Assembly (NCBI RefSeq): GCF_030515985.1
Contig: NZ_CP100376.1
Location: 2,093,034-2,118,459, forward strand
Direction: 5' to 3'
Source: Corynebacterium accolens
GTDB taxonomy: Bacteria; Actinomycetota; Actinomycetes; Mycobacteriales; Mycobacteriaceae
Length of the DNA stretch: 25,426 bases
This document shows positions 16,348-23,161 of the stretch, one piece after another. How positions within the stretch are numbered: position 1 is the first letter of the stretch; each line of letters opens with the position of its first letter. Under the pieces are notes generated by a model that saw nothing but the letters and a program-made list of their open reading frames with translations, made no database searches and was not told where the DNA came from. The position numbers and the translations under genes were made by a program.

Positions 16348-16581
16348 CTACCCGCCGTGGTGCGGCGGCTGGTTCTCGCGGTAAAACTCTTCGCCGCGCT
16401 CGGCTGCTTGAGCTCCGTCGCCTTCTGCCGCGGCATCATCGAGAGTGACGATGCGCTGTGCATCGGCACCTTCTCCACTAGCTAATTCCTGCTCTACCGG
16501 GCGATCCGCGCTGCGGTCATATTCCGGCGCATCTGACTGCCTGAATACACGCCTGCGCTGGCGGCGTGGTTGAGAGGTCAT
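16348..16581 (-). CDS. Small hypothetical protein downstream of mog
   Basis: A 77-residue, highly charged, probably disordered protein: the N-terminal basic start RRQRRRVFRQ (residues 6-15) is followed by an acidic Ala/Glu/Asp-rich body and ends QPPHHGG. A good ribosome binding site (GGGGGGAG) precedes ATG 16581. It starts 27 nt after the mog stop on the same strand, so it is probably the third gene of htrA-mog. No domain was recognised. Confidence 0.6.
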   Translation of the reverse strand: MTSQPRRQRRRVFRQSDAPEYDRSADRPVEQELASGEGADAQRIVTLDDAAAEGDGAQAAERGEEFYRENQPPHHGG

Positions 16582-16608
16582 GGCAGTATCTCCCCCCTTT
16601 CCTTCGCG

Positions 16609-17217
16609 TTATTGCACGCTGGATTCTTGCAATTGATCCACAAGGTGGTGGACCAGCGGGGTCAACGTGGCCATGCCGTCGCGCACGGCAGCGCGCGATG
16701 GTGCGAGGTTGACCACGACGGTGGAACCAGAAACGCCCGAAATGCCGCGGGATGCACACGCATCGACCGCGCCGCAAGCCTGACCAGAAGAGCGCAAGGC
16801 CTGGGCCACGCCCGGCACCATCTTGTCGATGACCCCAGTAGTAGCTTCCGGGGTCTTATCGCGCGGGCCTACTCCGGTTCCTCCGACGGTGAGCACGAGA
16901 TCCACACCGCCGACGACGCCAGTTTCGATGGCTTGCCGGATCTTGGATTTCTTCGAACGCACGACCACCGAACCATCGATGCGGAAATTCGCCTCTGCCA
17001 AAAGCTCAGTAACCAGTTTGGCGGTGCTATCTGAATTTTCGCCGGGGTGATCCGTGACGATCACGACGAGCGCGCGGCGCGGCGCCGCCACCCGGTCCTC
17101 CTTCTCGCTGGCCAAGAGGTAGGCGTCATCCGGCTCCGCCACATCCCGCAAAGCGTCTGTGGAAGCCGAATTCTCCAACCTAGTGGAGTCGGTCAAGTCT
17201 TGCTGGGAGTCTGCCAT
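16609..17217 (-). CDS. mog: MoaB/Mog-family molybdopterin biosynthesis protein
   Basis: Member of the MoaB/Mog family; in molybdenum cofactor synthesis these proteins adenylylate molybdopterin. Of 202 residues, the first 45 are a variable acidic extension. The domain proper starts at RRALVVIVTDHPGENSDSTA and carries the family signature VGGTGVGPRDKTPEAT (about 110-125), then a SGVSGSTVVVNLAPS segment. GAAGGAG precedes the ATG. It follows htrA by 60 nt, as in C. glutamicum. No other cofactor genes are in the window, so it may not act in classical molybdopterin synthesis. Confidence 0.85.
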   Translation of the reverse strand: MADSQQDLTDSTRLENSASTDALRDVAEPDDAYLLASEKEDRVAAPRRALVVIVTDHPGENSDSTAKLVTELLAEANFRIDGSVVVRSKKSKIRQAIETGVVGGVDLVLTVGGTGVGPRDKTPEATTGVIDKMVPGVAQALRSSGQACGAVDACASRGISGVSGSTVVVNLAPSRAAVRDGMATLTPLVHHLVDQLQESSVQ

Positions 17218-17277
17218 TTTTCTCCTTCAAAGAAACGTCGGGGCGCAATGCGGACACGGCGCGGGCTGCGTTTTAAT

Positions 17278-18759
17278 CTACTCGCCCGTCAGGGTTACCT
17301 CTACCTGACGAGTATCATCCGAATTTCCATCGGATACTTCCAAGGTGACGGTCGCACCGAAGTCTTGGGAACGCGCGGCAGCGATAAGCGCATCGGCGTT
17401 TTCAATCAGCCGGTCATTGACGCGGGTGACGATATCTCCCTGCTTCAAACCTGCTTGTTCCGCCGGGCTCCCCGGCTCGACCTCGGCAATGCGCGCGCCA
17501 TTTCCGTCATCGCGCGCCAAGACCTTAACCCCCAAGGTGGGGTGAGTTACCTGTCCTTTATTGATGAGCTCATCCGCCATCCGCTTAGCAAAGTTGGAAG
17601 GGATGGCAAACCCGAGGCCGATAGAGCCGCCCTCGCCCGTGGCTTTATCAGACAACGAGGCAATCATCGAGTTCATACCAACGATATTGCCGTCCATATC
17701 CACCAAAGGACCGCCGGAATTGCCGGGGTTAACGGCGGCGTCAGTCTGGATGGCATCGATAAGCGAAGACTCGCCACCCTCCTGGGACGCACGCACCGGA
17801 CGGTTCTTTGCGGATACGATGCCAGAAGTCACCGTGGCATTGAGTCCAAGCGGCGAACCGACGGCGACTACCTCTTGGCCAACCGCTACCGCATCCGAGT
17901 CGCCGAATTGGAGGTGCGGCAGGTCTTGCACGTCCTTGATCTTGATGACGGCGACATCCGTATTGGCATCGGAAGCCACGAGATCGGCTTCGTGCTTGCT
18001 ACCATCGTTCAAGGTCACCTGCATGATGCCACCCTGTTCCGCACCGGCGATGACGTGGTGGTTGGTCAACACGTAACCATCGGGAGAAATGATCGAGCCA
18101 GAGCCTTCCGCAGCCGAGGTCCGAGTAGCGGTCTGAATGGATACCACGGCCGGCAAAACCTTGGAGGAAACCGCTTCCACCGAACCTTCCTCTGGTTCCT
18201 TACCCATGCTATTGGCGGCCGGTTGGCTGCGAAGAGCCTCGTTAACCACGGACGTACCGCTGCTGGACTGGTTCTTACCCACGACCACACCGGTAATGGA
18301 GCCTGCTGCAATTGCCGCTACCGCTGCGATTGCGGTCGCGGCGCCAAGTCCGATCTTCTTTTTCTCCTTAGGCTGCGGCGGCAAAGGCGTTACCCCAGGC
18401 ACGGGCGGCTGGCCGGGTTGGTTGTTCACAGGCCCTTGCTGGGAATCATCGCCCTGCTGACTAGAGAAGCTGGATGTTTCATCCTGCCCCCGGGTAGCAC
18501 TCGGCTGAGCGCCACCAAAGAGGCGATTGCTGGGCGGGGTGTGCTGCCCGTATGCGGAAGCTTGTGCATCCTGCTCGTTGATGCGCGGCTGGTTCCAGCC
18601 CTGGGAATAGGTTCCGTTGGAATATGCGGATCCAGAATTCTGCTGCCCACCGCGCGGCTGGTTATACGGCGCCTGCCCATTGTTCATGCCGTAGGGTTCC
18701 TGCGGGACACCGTGCGACTGACCATTATTGCCGCGGTTGTCATCATTCCTCATGTTCAT
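17278..18759 (-). CDS. HtrA/DegP-like membrane-anchored serine protease
   Basis: Extracytoplasmic quality-control protease of 493 residues. A long Asn/Gln/Gly/Pro-rich cytoplasmic region (1 to about 130) leads to one membrane span (about 137-161). The trypsin-like domain has His235 in TNHHVIAG, Asp268 in NTDVAV and Ser348 in NPGNSGGPLVD, so the triad is complete. A single PDZ domain follows (about 405-485, with GSPAEQAGLKQGDIVTRVND). No clear ribosome binding site precedes ATG 18759, so a leaderless start or a slightly different start is possible. In C. glutamicum the homologue is preceded by a two-component system, which is missing here. Confidence 0.92.
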   Translation of the reverse strand: MNMRNDDNRGNNGQSHGVPQEPYGMNNGQAPYNQPRGGQQNSGSAYSNGTYSQGWNQPRINEQDAQASAYGQHTPPSNRLFGGAQPSATRGQDETSSFSSQQGDDSQQGPVNNQPGQPPVPGVTPLPPQPKEKKKIGLGAATAIAAVAAIAAGSITGVVVGKNQSSSGTSVVNEALRSQPAANSMGKEPEEGSVEAVSSKVLPAVVSIQTATRTSAAEGSGSIISPDGYVLTNHHVIAGAEQGGIMQVTLNDGSKHEADLVASDANTDVAVIKIKDVQDLPHLQFGDSDAVAVGQEVVAVGSPLGLNATVTSGIVSAKNRPVRASQEGGESSLIDAIQTDAAVNPGNSGGPLVDMDGNIVGMNSMIASLSDKATGEGGSIGLGFAIPSNFAKRMADELINKGQVTHPTLGVKVLARDDGNGARIAEVEPGSPAEQAGLKQGDIVTRVNDRLIENADALIAAARSQDFGATVTLEVSDGNSDDTRQVEVTLTGE

Positions 18760-18990
18760 AGGAACACTATGCCTCGCTTCGCTTAGTCACAACTTAAACT
18801 ACTCTGCCAACGTACTAGAAGTTCCTGTGAAGTTACTGTAGACAATAAGCTGCCCAAACTCGCCGCACACATCACCCCCTTCACGCTCGTACACGCCTTC
18901 ACAATCGCCGCACTACGCACCTTTCATGCTGGGGCGCGAACCGCCACGAGCACAATCGCAGAGAAAAACTGATCCACCATCGGGTTAGTG
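18760..18990. other. Spacer upstream of htrA
   Basis: No convincing gene. A short open stretch on the plus strand (about 18840-18972) lacks a start codon with a ribosome binding site. The position corresponds to where related genomes carry a two-component system gene pair. The htrA promoter should lie in the first 100 bp but no good -35/-10 pair was recognised. Confidence 0.4.
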
Positions 18991-19006
18991 CGCTTTTATA
19001 TTAATT

Positions 19007-19027
19007 TTAGGATTAGCCTGGCCTTAA
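19007..19027. promoter_or_regulatory. DtxR-like iron box
   Basis: TTAGGATTAGCCTGGCCTTAA. The central 19 bp (19008-19026) match the DtxR consensus TTAGGTTAGSCTAACCTAA at about 13 positions, including the TTAGCCT core. TATATT at 18997-19002 is a good -10 box just upstream, so the site would cover the transcription start, a normal place for DtxR repression. Confidence 0.4.
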
Positions 19028-19133
19028 CTTGAAGTGGATTTCCTTGGTCTTTAAGACCCGAAGAGTAGACAGCACTGGCACAGCCCAAGTCTCCCCCATC
19101 GCTTGGCGCCGCCCAGGCCGGAAGGCGCTTTTT
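19009..19133 (+). ncRNA. Candidate iron-regulated small RNA
   Basis: A short unit of about 125 nt with a -10 box (18997-19002), a DtxR-like box over the presumed start, and a terminator at its end. It contains a small hairpin GGTCTT/AAGACC (19046-19058) and an apparently unpaired C-rich stretch CTCCCCC (19091-19097), the kind of sequence that can pair with ribosome binding sites. The only open frame, starting TTG near 19030, runs into the opposite rpmF terminator and has no ribosome binding site, so a protein is unlikely. The -35 region is poor. Confidence 0.3.
19106..19133 (+). terminator. Plus-strand terminator in the htrA-rpmF spacer
   Basis: GCGCC (19106-19110) pairs with GGCGC (19124-19128), followed by TTTTT (19129-19133). 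The stem is short but pure GC. No plus-strand gene precedes it, which is why a short non-coding transcript is suspected. Confidence 0.5.
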
Positions 19134-19164
19134 AATATCCCTTTCCCGGGCCTAAAACATCACA

Positions 19165-19202
19165 ACCCCCTCGCAGTCGCTAATAAGCAACCGGGAGGGG
19201 GT
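19165..19202 (-). terminator. Terminator of rpmE2-rpmF
   Basis: On the minus strand ACCCCCTC pairs with GAGGGGGT (8 bp; plus-strand arms 19165-19172 and 19195-19202), followed by TGTGATGTTTT. It lies 16 nt after the rpmF stop. Confidence 0.75.
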
Positions 19203-19218
19203 GGGATTGAAAGCAGGC

Positions 19219-19392
19219 TTAGAACTGCTCTACGTCAACCAGGCCGAGCTTAGCGGCCTTGACCAGACGGCGCGGGATGCGCACGGTCTGACCATCGATG
19301 GTGACTTCCTGGAGGGCGACGTTGTCAGCCTTCCACTGGGAACGACGTGCGTGGGTGTTCGCACGGGACTTCTTAAACTTAGGAGTTGCCAT
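19219..19392 (-). CDS. rpmF: 50S ribosomal protein L32
   Basis: A 57-residue L32 with the typical start [20 protein letters not shown] (1-20). It lacks the CxxC...CxxC zinc ribbon of many L32 proteins and is therefore a zinc-independent form. It begins 15 nt after the rpmE2 stop, with AAGGAG in the gap, and ends at its own terminator. The gene is short and easily missed by length cut-offs. Confidence 0.95.
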   Translation of the reverse strand: MATPKFKKSRANTHARRSQWKADNVALQEVTIDGQTVRIPRRLVKAAKLGLVDVEQF

Positions 19393-19407
19393 TTTCTCTT
19401 CTTCTCC

Positions 19408-19677
19408 TTACGCGTTCTTCTTCTTGCGGCGAGCCATGGCACCGAAGCGCTGGTTGAAGCGCTCGACACGGCCAGCGGTATCCATAACGCGCTGTGCACC
19501 AGTCCAGAACGGGTGGGACTCAGCAGTAACGTCAACGACGATGAGCGGGTACTCGTTGCCGTCTTCCCACTCAACGGTGCGAGAAGAGGTAGCGGTGGAC
19601 TTGGTCAAAAAGGAGTGACCGGTACCAGCATCGCGGAAGACCACTGGGTGATAATCCGGGTGGATGTCTTTCTTCAT
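19408..19677 (-). CDS. rpmE2: 50S ribosomal protein L31 type B
   Basis: An 89-residue type B L31: [20 protein letters not shown] (1-20), then the conserved [10 protein letters not shown] (about 54-63) and a basic tail. It has no cysteine, so it is the zinc-independent paralogue that replaces zinc-binding L31 when zinc is short in many actinobacteria. First gene of rpmE2-rpmF, divergent from rpmB-rpmG-rpsN-rpsR. No recognisable Zur palindrome was found in the shared spacer. Confidence 0.95.
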   Translation of the reverse strand: MKKDIHPDYHPVVFRDAGTGHSFLTKSTATSSRTVEWEDGNEYPLIVVDVTAESHPFWTGAQRVMDTAGRVERFNQRFGAMARRKKKNA

Positions 19678-19697
19678 AGATATTCCCTCAGGGTTGG

Positions 19698-19750
19698 ACT
19701 ACGGGTCGGTTCCGCACACTGAATAATGACGGTACGGATCGTGCCCGAGT
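19698..19750 (-). promoter_or_regulatory. Possible L31 leader structure
   Basis: Read on the minus strand, ACTCGGG (plus 19744-19750) can pair with CCCGTAGT (plus 19698-19705) with one bulged base, enclosing a smaller TCCG/CGGA stem. It lies about 20 nt before the rpmE2 start. L31 leaders, including a Corynebacteriaceae type, are known autoregulatory RNAs. Whether this is that motif needs a covariance-model search. Confidence 0.35.
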
Positions 19751-20076
19751 TGGGATGTACAGTTACAGCTCGCCCGGCGGCACTAAGCGCGCCGACCGAT
19801 AACCTGAATTATCCTACATTCCACCGTCATATATACGAAATTGCTCACCTGCGGCAACCACAGTCGCCACAGGCGCACATCTACGCCCCACTCGTTATAG
19901 TAAGCTTTCGAACTTCCCCAATGCGTTAGGCAGTGCTGCTTGATTATCGACGCAAAGACGACGGCTTTATGCGCTAGGCTATCGCGGCAGCGATTAGGTA
20001 TATCGTGAGTAAGGCTGTAAGATTTGCTCTTGCTGTTGTCAAAATATACGTATTACGCCCCGTCTACTGGTTTTTG
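19751..20076. other. Spacer between divergent ribosomal operons
   Basis: No gene seen. It must hold both divergent promoters. AT-rich patches occur at 19800-19850 and 20020-20055; TTGCTC (20024-20029) with TATACG (20045-20050) is a weak promoter candidate for rpmB at only 15 bp spacing. Confidence 0.4.
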
Positions 20077-20151
20077 ACGACGATGCCGCACCTGCTCACA
20101 CCTCACTTTTTGAGCACTGCCACCCTCACACGGCAGTCGGCACGTAGTCGT
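20077..20151 (+). promoter_or_regulatory. Three-way-junction RNA leader of rpmB operon
   Basis: An outer stem joins ACGAC (20077-20081) to GTCGT (20147-20151) and, past a small internal loop, GCCG (20085-20088) to CGGC (20138-20141). Inside are two directly adjacent hairpins: TGCTCA/TGAGCA (20093-20116) and CTGCC/GGCAG (20117-20136). All arms are exact complements. The structure ends 39 nt before the rpmB start, where ribosomal protein leaders usually lie. Folded by eye. Confidence 0.45.
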
Positions 20152-20190
20152 TTATAGCCACGATGTGGGCGGCTAGGAGAAAGAAGACCC

Positions 20191-20427
20191 ATGTCGGCTA
20201 TTTGCCAGGTAACGGGCCGCAAGCCGGAATTCGGCAAGCAGGTCTCGCACTCGCACCGCCGCACTTCGCGCCGTTGGAACCCCAACGTGCAGCGTCGTCG
20301 CTACTACCTGCCCTCTGAGGGCCGTACCATTACTCTGAATGTTTCCACCAAGGGTATGAAGATCATTGACCGCGACGGCATCGAGTCCGTTGTTGCCAAG
20401 ATCCGCGCACGTGGGGAGAAGATTTAA
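20191..20427 (+). CDS. rpmB: 50S ribosomal protein L28
   Basis: A 78-residue L28 with [20 protein letters not shown] (about 5-24) and the C-terminal [20 protein letters not shown]. It has one cysteine and no zinc-ribbon pairs. TAGGAGAAAG precedes ATG 20191. First gene of the tightly packed rpmB-rpmG-rpsN-rpsR operon: the rpmG ATG comes 2 nt after its stop. Confidence 0.97.
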   Translation: MSAICQVTGRKPEFGKQVSHSHRRTSRRWNPNVQRRRYYLPSEGRTITLNVSTKGMKIIDRDGIESVVAKIRARGEKI

Positions 20428-20429
20428 GT

Positions 20430-20594
20430 ATGGCACGTAACGATATTCGCCCAATCATCAAGCTGAAGTCCACTGCGGGCACCGGTTACACCTACGTGAC
20501 CCGTAAGAACAAGCGCAATAACCCGGATCGCATCTCCCTGAAGAAGTTCGATCCGATCGCCCGCAAGCACGTCGAATTCCGCGAGGAGCGATAA
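20430..20594 (+). CDS. rpmG: 50S ribosomal protein L33
   Basis: A 54-residue L33: [20 protein letters not shown] (1-20), then [20 protein letters not shown] and a basic end. Cysteine-free, zinc-independent form. Only 2 nt separate it from rpmB and 3 nt from rpsN, so translation is probably coupled. Too short for common length filters. Confidence 0.96.
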   Translation: MARNDIRPIIKLKSTAGTGYTYVTRKNKRNNPDRISLKKFDPIARKHVEFREER

Positions 20595-20597
20595 TTC

Positions 20598-20903
20598 ATG
20601 GCTAAGAAGTCCAAGATCGCTAAGAACGAGCAGCGCAAGGAAATCGTCGCCCGCTACGCGGAGCGTCGCGCTGAGCTCAAGAAGATCATCAAGAACCCGA
20701 ACACCCCGGATGAGGAGCGTTTGGAGGCTCAGTTCGAGCTGAACCGCCAGCCCCGTGACGCTTCCCCAGCCCGCGTTCGTAACCGCGACGCAGCCGATGG
20801 CCGTCCGCGCGGTTACCTCCGCAAGTTCGGCCTGTCCCGTGTCCGTATGCGCGGCATGGCTCACCGTGGTGAGCTGCCGGGCGTTCGCAAGTCCAGCTGG
20901 TAA
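20598..20903 (+). CDS. rpsN: 30S ribosomal protein S14 (zinc-independent)
   Basis: A 101-residue long-form S14 without the zinc ribbon: [20 protein letters not shown] (1-20), the insertion present only in the long form (about 30-60), and the conserved [19 protein letters not shown] followed by [11 protein letters not shown] at the end. Long-form S14 is the cysteine-free paralogue, as expected beside L33 and L31 of the same kind. Confidence 0.96.
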   Translation: MAKKSKIAKNEQRKEIVARYAERRAELKKIIKNPNTPDEERLEAQFELNRQPRDASPARVRNRDAADGRPRGYLRKFGLSRVRMRGMAHRGELPGVRKSSW

Positions 20904-20918
20904 AGGGGTAATTGCACA

Positions 20919-21173
20919 ATGGCTAATAAGCGCAATAACCAAAAGAAGTTCCGTATGGAGCAGAGCCGTCGCCCGAAGAAGAACCCTTTGAAGGCTGAGG
21001 GCATTGAGAAGGTGGACTACAAGGACACCAAGACTCTGCGTCTATTCATCTCGGATCGCCACAAGATCCGTTCCCGTCGCGTCACCGGCTTGACCCCGCA
21101 GCAGCAGCGTCAGGTTGCTACCGCAGTCAAGAACGCACGCGAAATGGCTCTCCTGCCGTTCACCACCCGCTAA
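20919..21173 (+). CDS. rpsR: 30S ribosomal protein S18
   Basis: An 84-residue S18 with [20 protein letters not shown] (about 31-50) and the conserved [22 protein letters not shown]. Cysteine-free. It is the last gene of the operon, followed by a strong terminator. Its partner S6 is encoded far away in the same window (264-554); in many bacteria rpsR is next to rpsF. Confidence 0.96.
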   Translation: MANKRNNQKKFRMEQSRRPKKNPLKAEGIEKVDYKDTKTLRLFISDRHKIRSRRVTGLTPQQQRQVATAVKNAREMALLPFTTR

Positions 21174-21239
21174 ACAGTAGCTGGGTATCAACAGCGCACT
21201 TTTGCCGCTGGCAAGTGTGACACGGTAAAAGAACCATAA

Positions 21240-21284
21240 ACTTTCGCCGCCTACCTTTCGAGGTGAGGCGGCGAAAGTCGTTTT
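21240..21284 (+). terminator. Rho-independent terminator of rpmB-rpsR operon
   Basis: ACTTTCGCCGCCT (21240-21252) pairs exactly with AGGCGGCGAAAGT (21266-21278), 13 bp, followed by CGTTTTG. It lies 67 nt after rpsR. Confidence 0.92.
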
Positions 21285-21504
21285 GGGGTCTTTTCGAGCG
21301 CTACACCGCAAGCGCGCTCCACCTCGCGGCAACACCACCCGCACAGCTCCTCCACGCACGCCTCCAGTCCCGGACGCGACGCACCCGCCGCACGCTCCCC
21401 CAAGCGCTACTGTGCTATTGCATAAGTGTTACATTTATAGCAATCCTGCGCCGCACAACTTTTAGATGCGCACCGCTTTGCAATGAGTGAAAGGCAGTGA
21501 CTGT
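21285..21504. other. Spacer before the DUF294-like gene
   Basis: Non-coding. A dyad TGCTAT (21413-21418)...ATAGCA (21437-21442) with an AT-rich centre probably marks the promoter or an operator of the gene at 21505. It does not fit the AmtR box pattern CTAT-N6-ATAG. Confidence 0.35.
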
Positions 21505-22287
21505 ATGGCCCTGCATCAATCCCTTCTCGATCTTTCGGAGCTTGCTCCCCATTGCCAGTCCCGGGCAACCGCTCGCGGCTTATTGGCGGAGGCACAAGAT
21601 GTCTTGCGCAATGCGGTAGCACACCAGGACGATGAGATTGAATTAGCCAATTGGTTTTCGCGGCTGCTGACAGATATCGTGCGCGCACCGGGCGTGGACG
21701 CGGATATCCGGTTAACCGGCGCGGCCGCGCGCGGTGATCAGCTGCCCAGCATGTCCATCGAGTGGATGGGAGAAGACGGCGATTTGGAGTCCGTTTTTCG
21801 CGATGTCGGGCTAGAGGTACATCAAGCAGCCGATTCCATGGCAGCGCGCGTCGATGCCGGCCTGCCTTTAGGCCGCGGCGGCGAGCAGGCCTTATTGGAG
21901 GAGGCCTTGGCCCAGCGCCCGCCGCTTCTGCAGCGCGTTGGCGGTTTGCCCGATCGCAGCGCGGCCGTGGATATCAAGTCCATGCTGTTATCCCCCATCG
22001 CCGCGATTGCGCGCTGGGCGGCACCGGGACCGCGCCCCACGGTCGATCGCCTCGCCATTGGCCAAGAGCGCGGGATGCTCACAACAGAGGACACAGAGAC
22101 CTTGGACCTTGCATGGCGCACGGGCTATTCGGTAGAAATGCGGCGCTGGTTCGATAATGTGCACGGCCGCGAATCCATTCTGCAAGACCTGCCACCGCTG
22201 GAGCGCACGGCCTACGGAACGGCCTGCCGCATGGTGTCTGCGACCTTCGAGTCCATCTCCCGACGCACCGCGGATGGCGCGAATTAG
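21505..22287 (+). CDS. Degenerate DUF294-like nucleotidyltransferase, amtR neighbour
   Basis: A 260-residue soluble protein. Residues about 72-92 (RLTGAAARGDQLPSMSIEWM) resemble the GSxxRxEQ segment of DUF294/GlnD-type nucleotidyltransferases, but the usual metal-binding Asp pair (DxD) is not obvious. The C-terminal half matches the DUF294 substrate-binding region better: AAVDIKSMLLSPIAAIARWA, then TVDRLAIGQERGMLTTEDTETL. ATG 21505 is chosen for AAAGG 10 nt upstream. No CBS or cyclic-nucleotide domain precedes it. Its position 111 nt before amtR suggests a link to nitrogen signalling, where GlnD-like enzymes modify PII. That is inference. Confidence 0.55.
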   Translation: MALHQSLLDLSELAPHCQSRATARGLLAEAQDVLRNAVAHQDDEIELANWFSRLLTDIVRAPGVDADIRLTGAAARGDQLPSMSIEWMGEDGDLESVFRDVGLEVHQAADSMAARVDAGLPLGRGGEQALLEEALAQRPPLLQRVGGLPDRSAAVDIKSMLLSPIAAIARWAAPGPRPTVDRLAIGQERGMLTTEDTETLDLAWRTGYSVEMRRWFDNVHGRESILQDLPPLERTAYGTACRMVSATFESISRRTADGAN

Positions 22288-22398
22288 AATCGCCACAAAG
22301 TTCTTCTGCCACGCATGCGGTCCGCGCCAGCGGGCTACAGGGCTGTAGAGTTGTTGAGTAAAAGCATTTTCTGCTGAGAGAAAGGAGGCGTCCGCCGC

Positions 22399-23118
22399 AT
22401 GTCAGGAAACGTCGGTAGGCCGCGTAAACATAGCCCCCGCCGCAGAGGCAATAGCGCCCGGGAAGAGATTTTGGACGCCTCCTCAGAGTTATTTACCACC
22501 CAGGGCTTTGCCACAACGTCGACTCACCAAATCGCGGACGCGGTGGGCATACGTCAGGCATCGCTGTACTACCACTTTCCCTCCAAGACGGAGATTTTCC
22601 TCGCGCTGCTTAATTCCACCATTGAGCCTTCGCTGGAGCTAGCCGATGAGCTGGTGGATTCTGATGCCGAGCCGGAGCAGCGCCTGTGGTCCTTGGTCGC
22701 CGCGGAATCGCGCCTTTTGCTCACCAGTGGTTGGAACGTCGGCCGGTTGTACCAGTTGCCGGTGGCCAATTCGCCGGAGTTTTCGGAGTACCACAGCTCT
22801 CGCGAACGGCTGCAGAGCCACTTCCGTACCACCGCCGCTGCCATTGTGGGAGACGCGGACCCGCGTATCGAATTGCCTTTCCACATCGCACTATCTGTCA
22901 TCGAGATGCGCCCCAATGATGGCACGCCTCCCTATGCAGCGGCCCAGTCGGTTCCGGAGACCGCTGCCATGCTTGCCGATGCCGCCCTTGCAGTCCTCGG
23001 CGCCACCGTCCCCGAGAACGCGGAAGCCATGACGCTGGAGTTACTAAAGAACCGCAATGACTCGATCTCTGCGGCTGCGGCGGCTGCTGCAGACCGCAAG
23101 AAGAAAAAGTCTCGCTAA
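22399..23118 (+). CDS. amtR: TetR-family master nitrogen regulator AmtR
   Basis: Represses nitrogen assimilation genes and is released by adenylylated GlnK in C. glutamicum. The 239-residue protein has the Arg-rich start NVGRPRKHSPRRRG, a TetR helix-turn-helix (about 22-68, with TTSTHQIADAVGIRQASLYY), and the ligand/GlnK-interaction core with WNVGRLYQLPVANSPEF and ELPFHIALSVIEMRPNDG. These segments closely resemble the C. glutamicum protein as I remember it. The C-terminus carries an extra Ala-rich and Lys-rich tail (AAAAAAADRKKKKSR) of about 20 residues. AAAGGAGG lies 10 nt before the ATG. Convergent with a lipoprotein gene. Confidence 0.93.
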   Translation: MSGNVGRPRKHSPRRRGNSAREEILDASSELFTTQGFATTSTHQIADAVGIRQASLYYHFPSKTEIFLALLNSTIEPSLELADELVDSDAEPEQRLWSLVAAESRLLLTSGWNVGRLYQLPVANSPEFSEYHSSRERLQSHFRTTAAAIVGDADPRIELPFHIALSVIEMRPNDGTPPYAAAQSVPETAAMLADAALAVLGATVPENAEAMTLELLKNRNDSISAAAAAAADRKKKKSR

Positions 23119-23135
23119 CCACTTCCTTGTGGAAT

Positions 23136-23161
23136 CGTTAACCACTAACCAGTGGTTAACG
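23136..23161. terminator. Hairpin between amtR and the convergent lipoprotein gene
   Basis: CGTTAACCACT (23136-23146) and AGTGGTTAACG (23151-23161) are perfect 11-bp inverted copies with a 4-nt loop. It overlaps the lipoprotein stop codon. Its position between convergent genes suggests a bidirectional terminator, but no T run follows on either strand. Confidence 0.5.

Noticed and set aside
17047..18786. 579-codon plus-strand open frame antisense to htrA
   Set aside because: Antisense shadow of a certain protease gene with low-complexity Arg/Gly/His-rich translation.
18840..18972. Plus-strand open stretch upstream of the DtxR-like box, possible two-component gene remnant
   Set aside because: No start codon with ribosome binding site and no recognisable kinase or regulator motif; too short to call a remnant.
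19029..19253. Small plus-strand open frame after the DtxR-like box
   Set aside because: TTG start without ribosome binding site; the frame runs through two terminators and into the antisense of rpmF.
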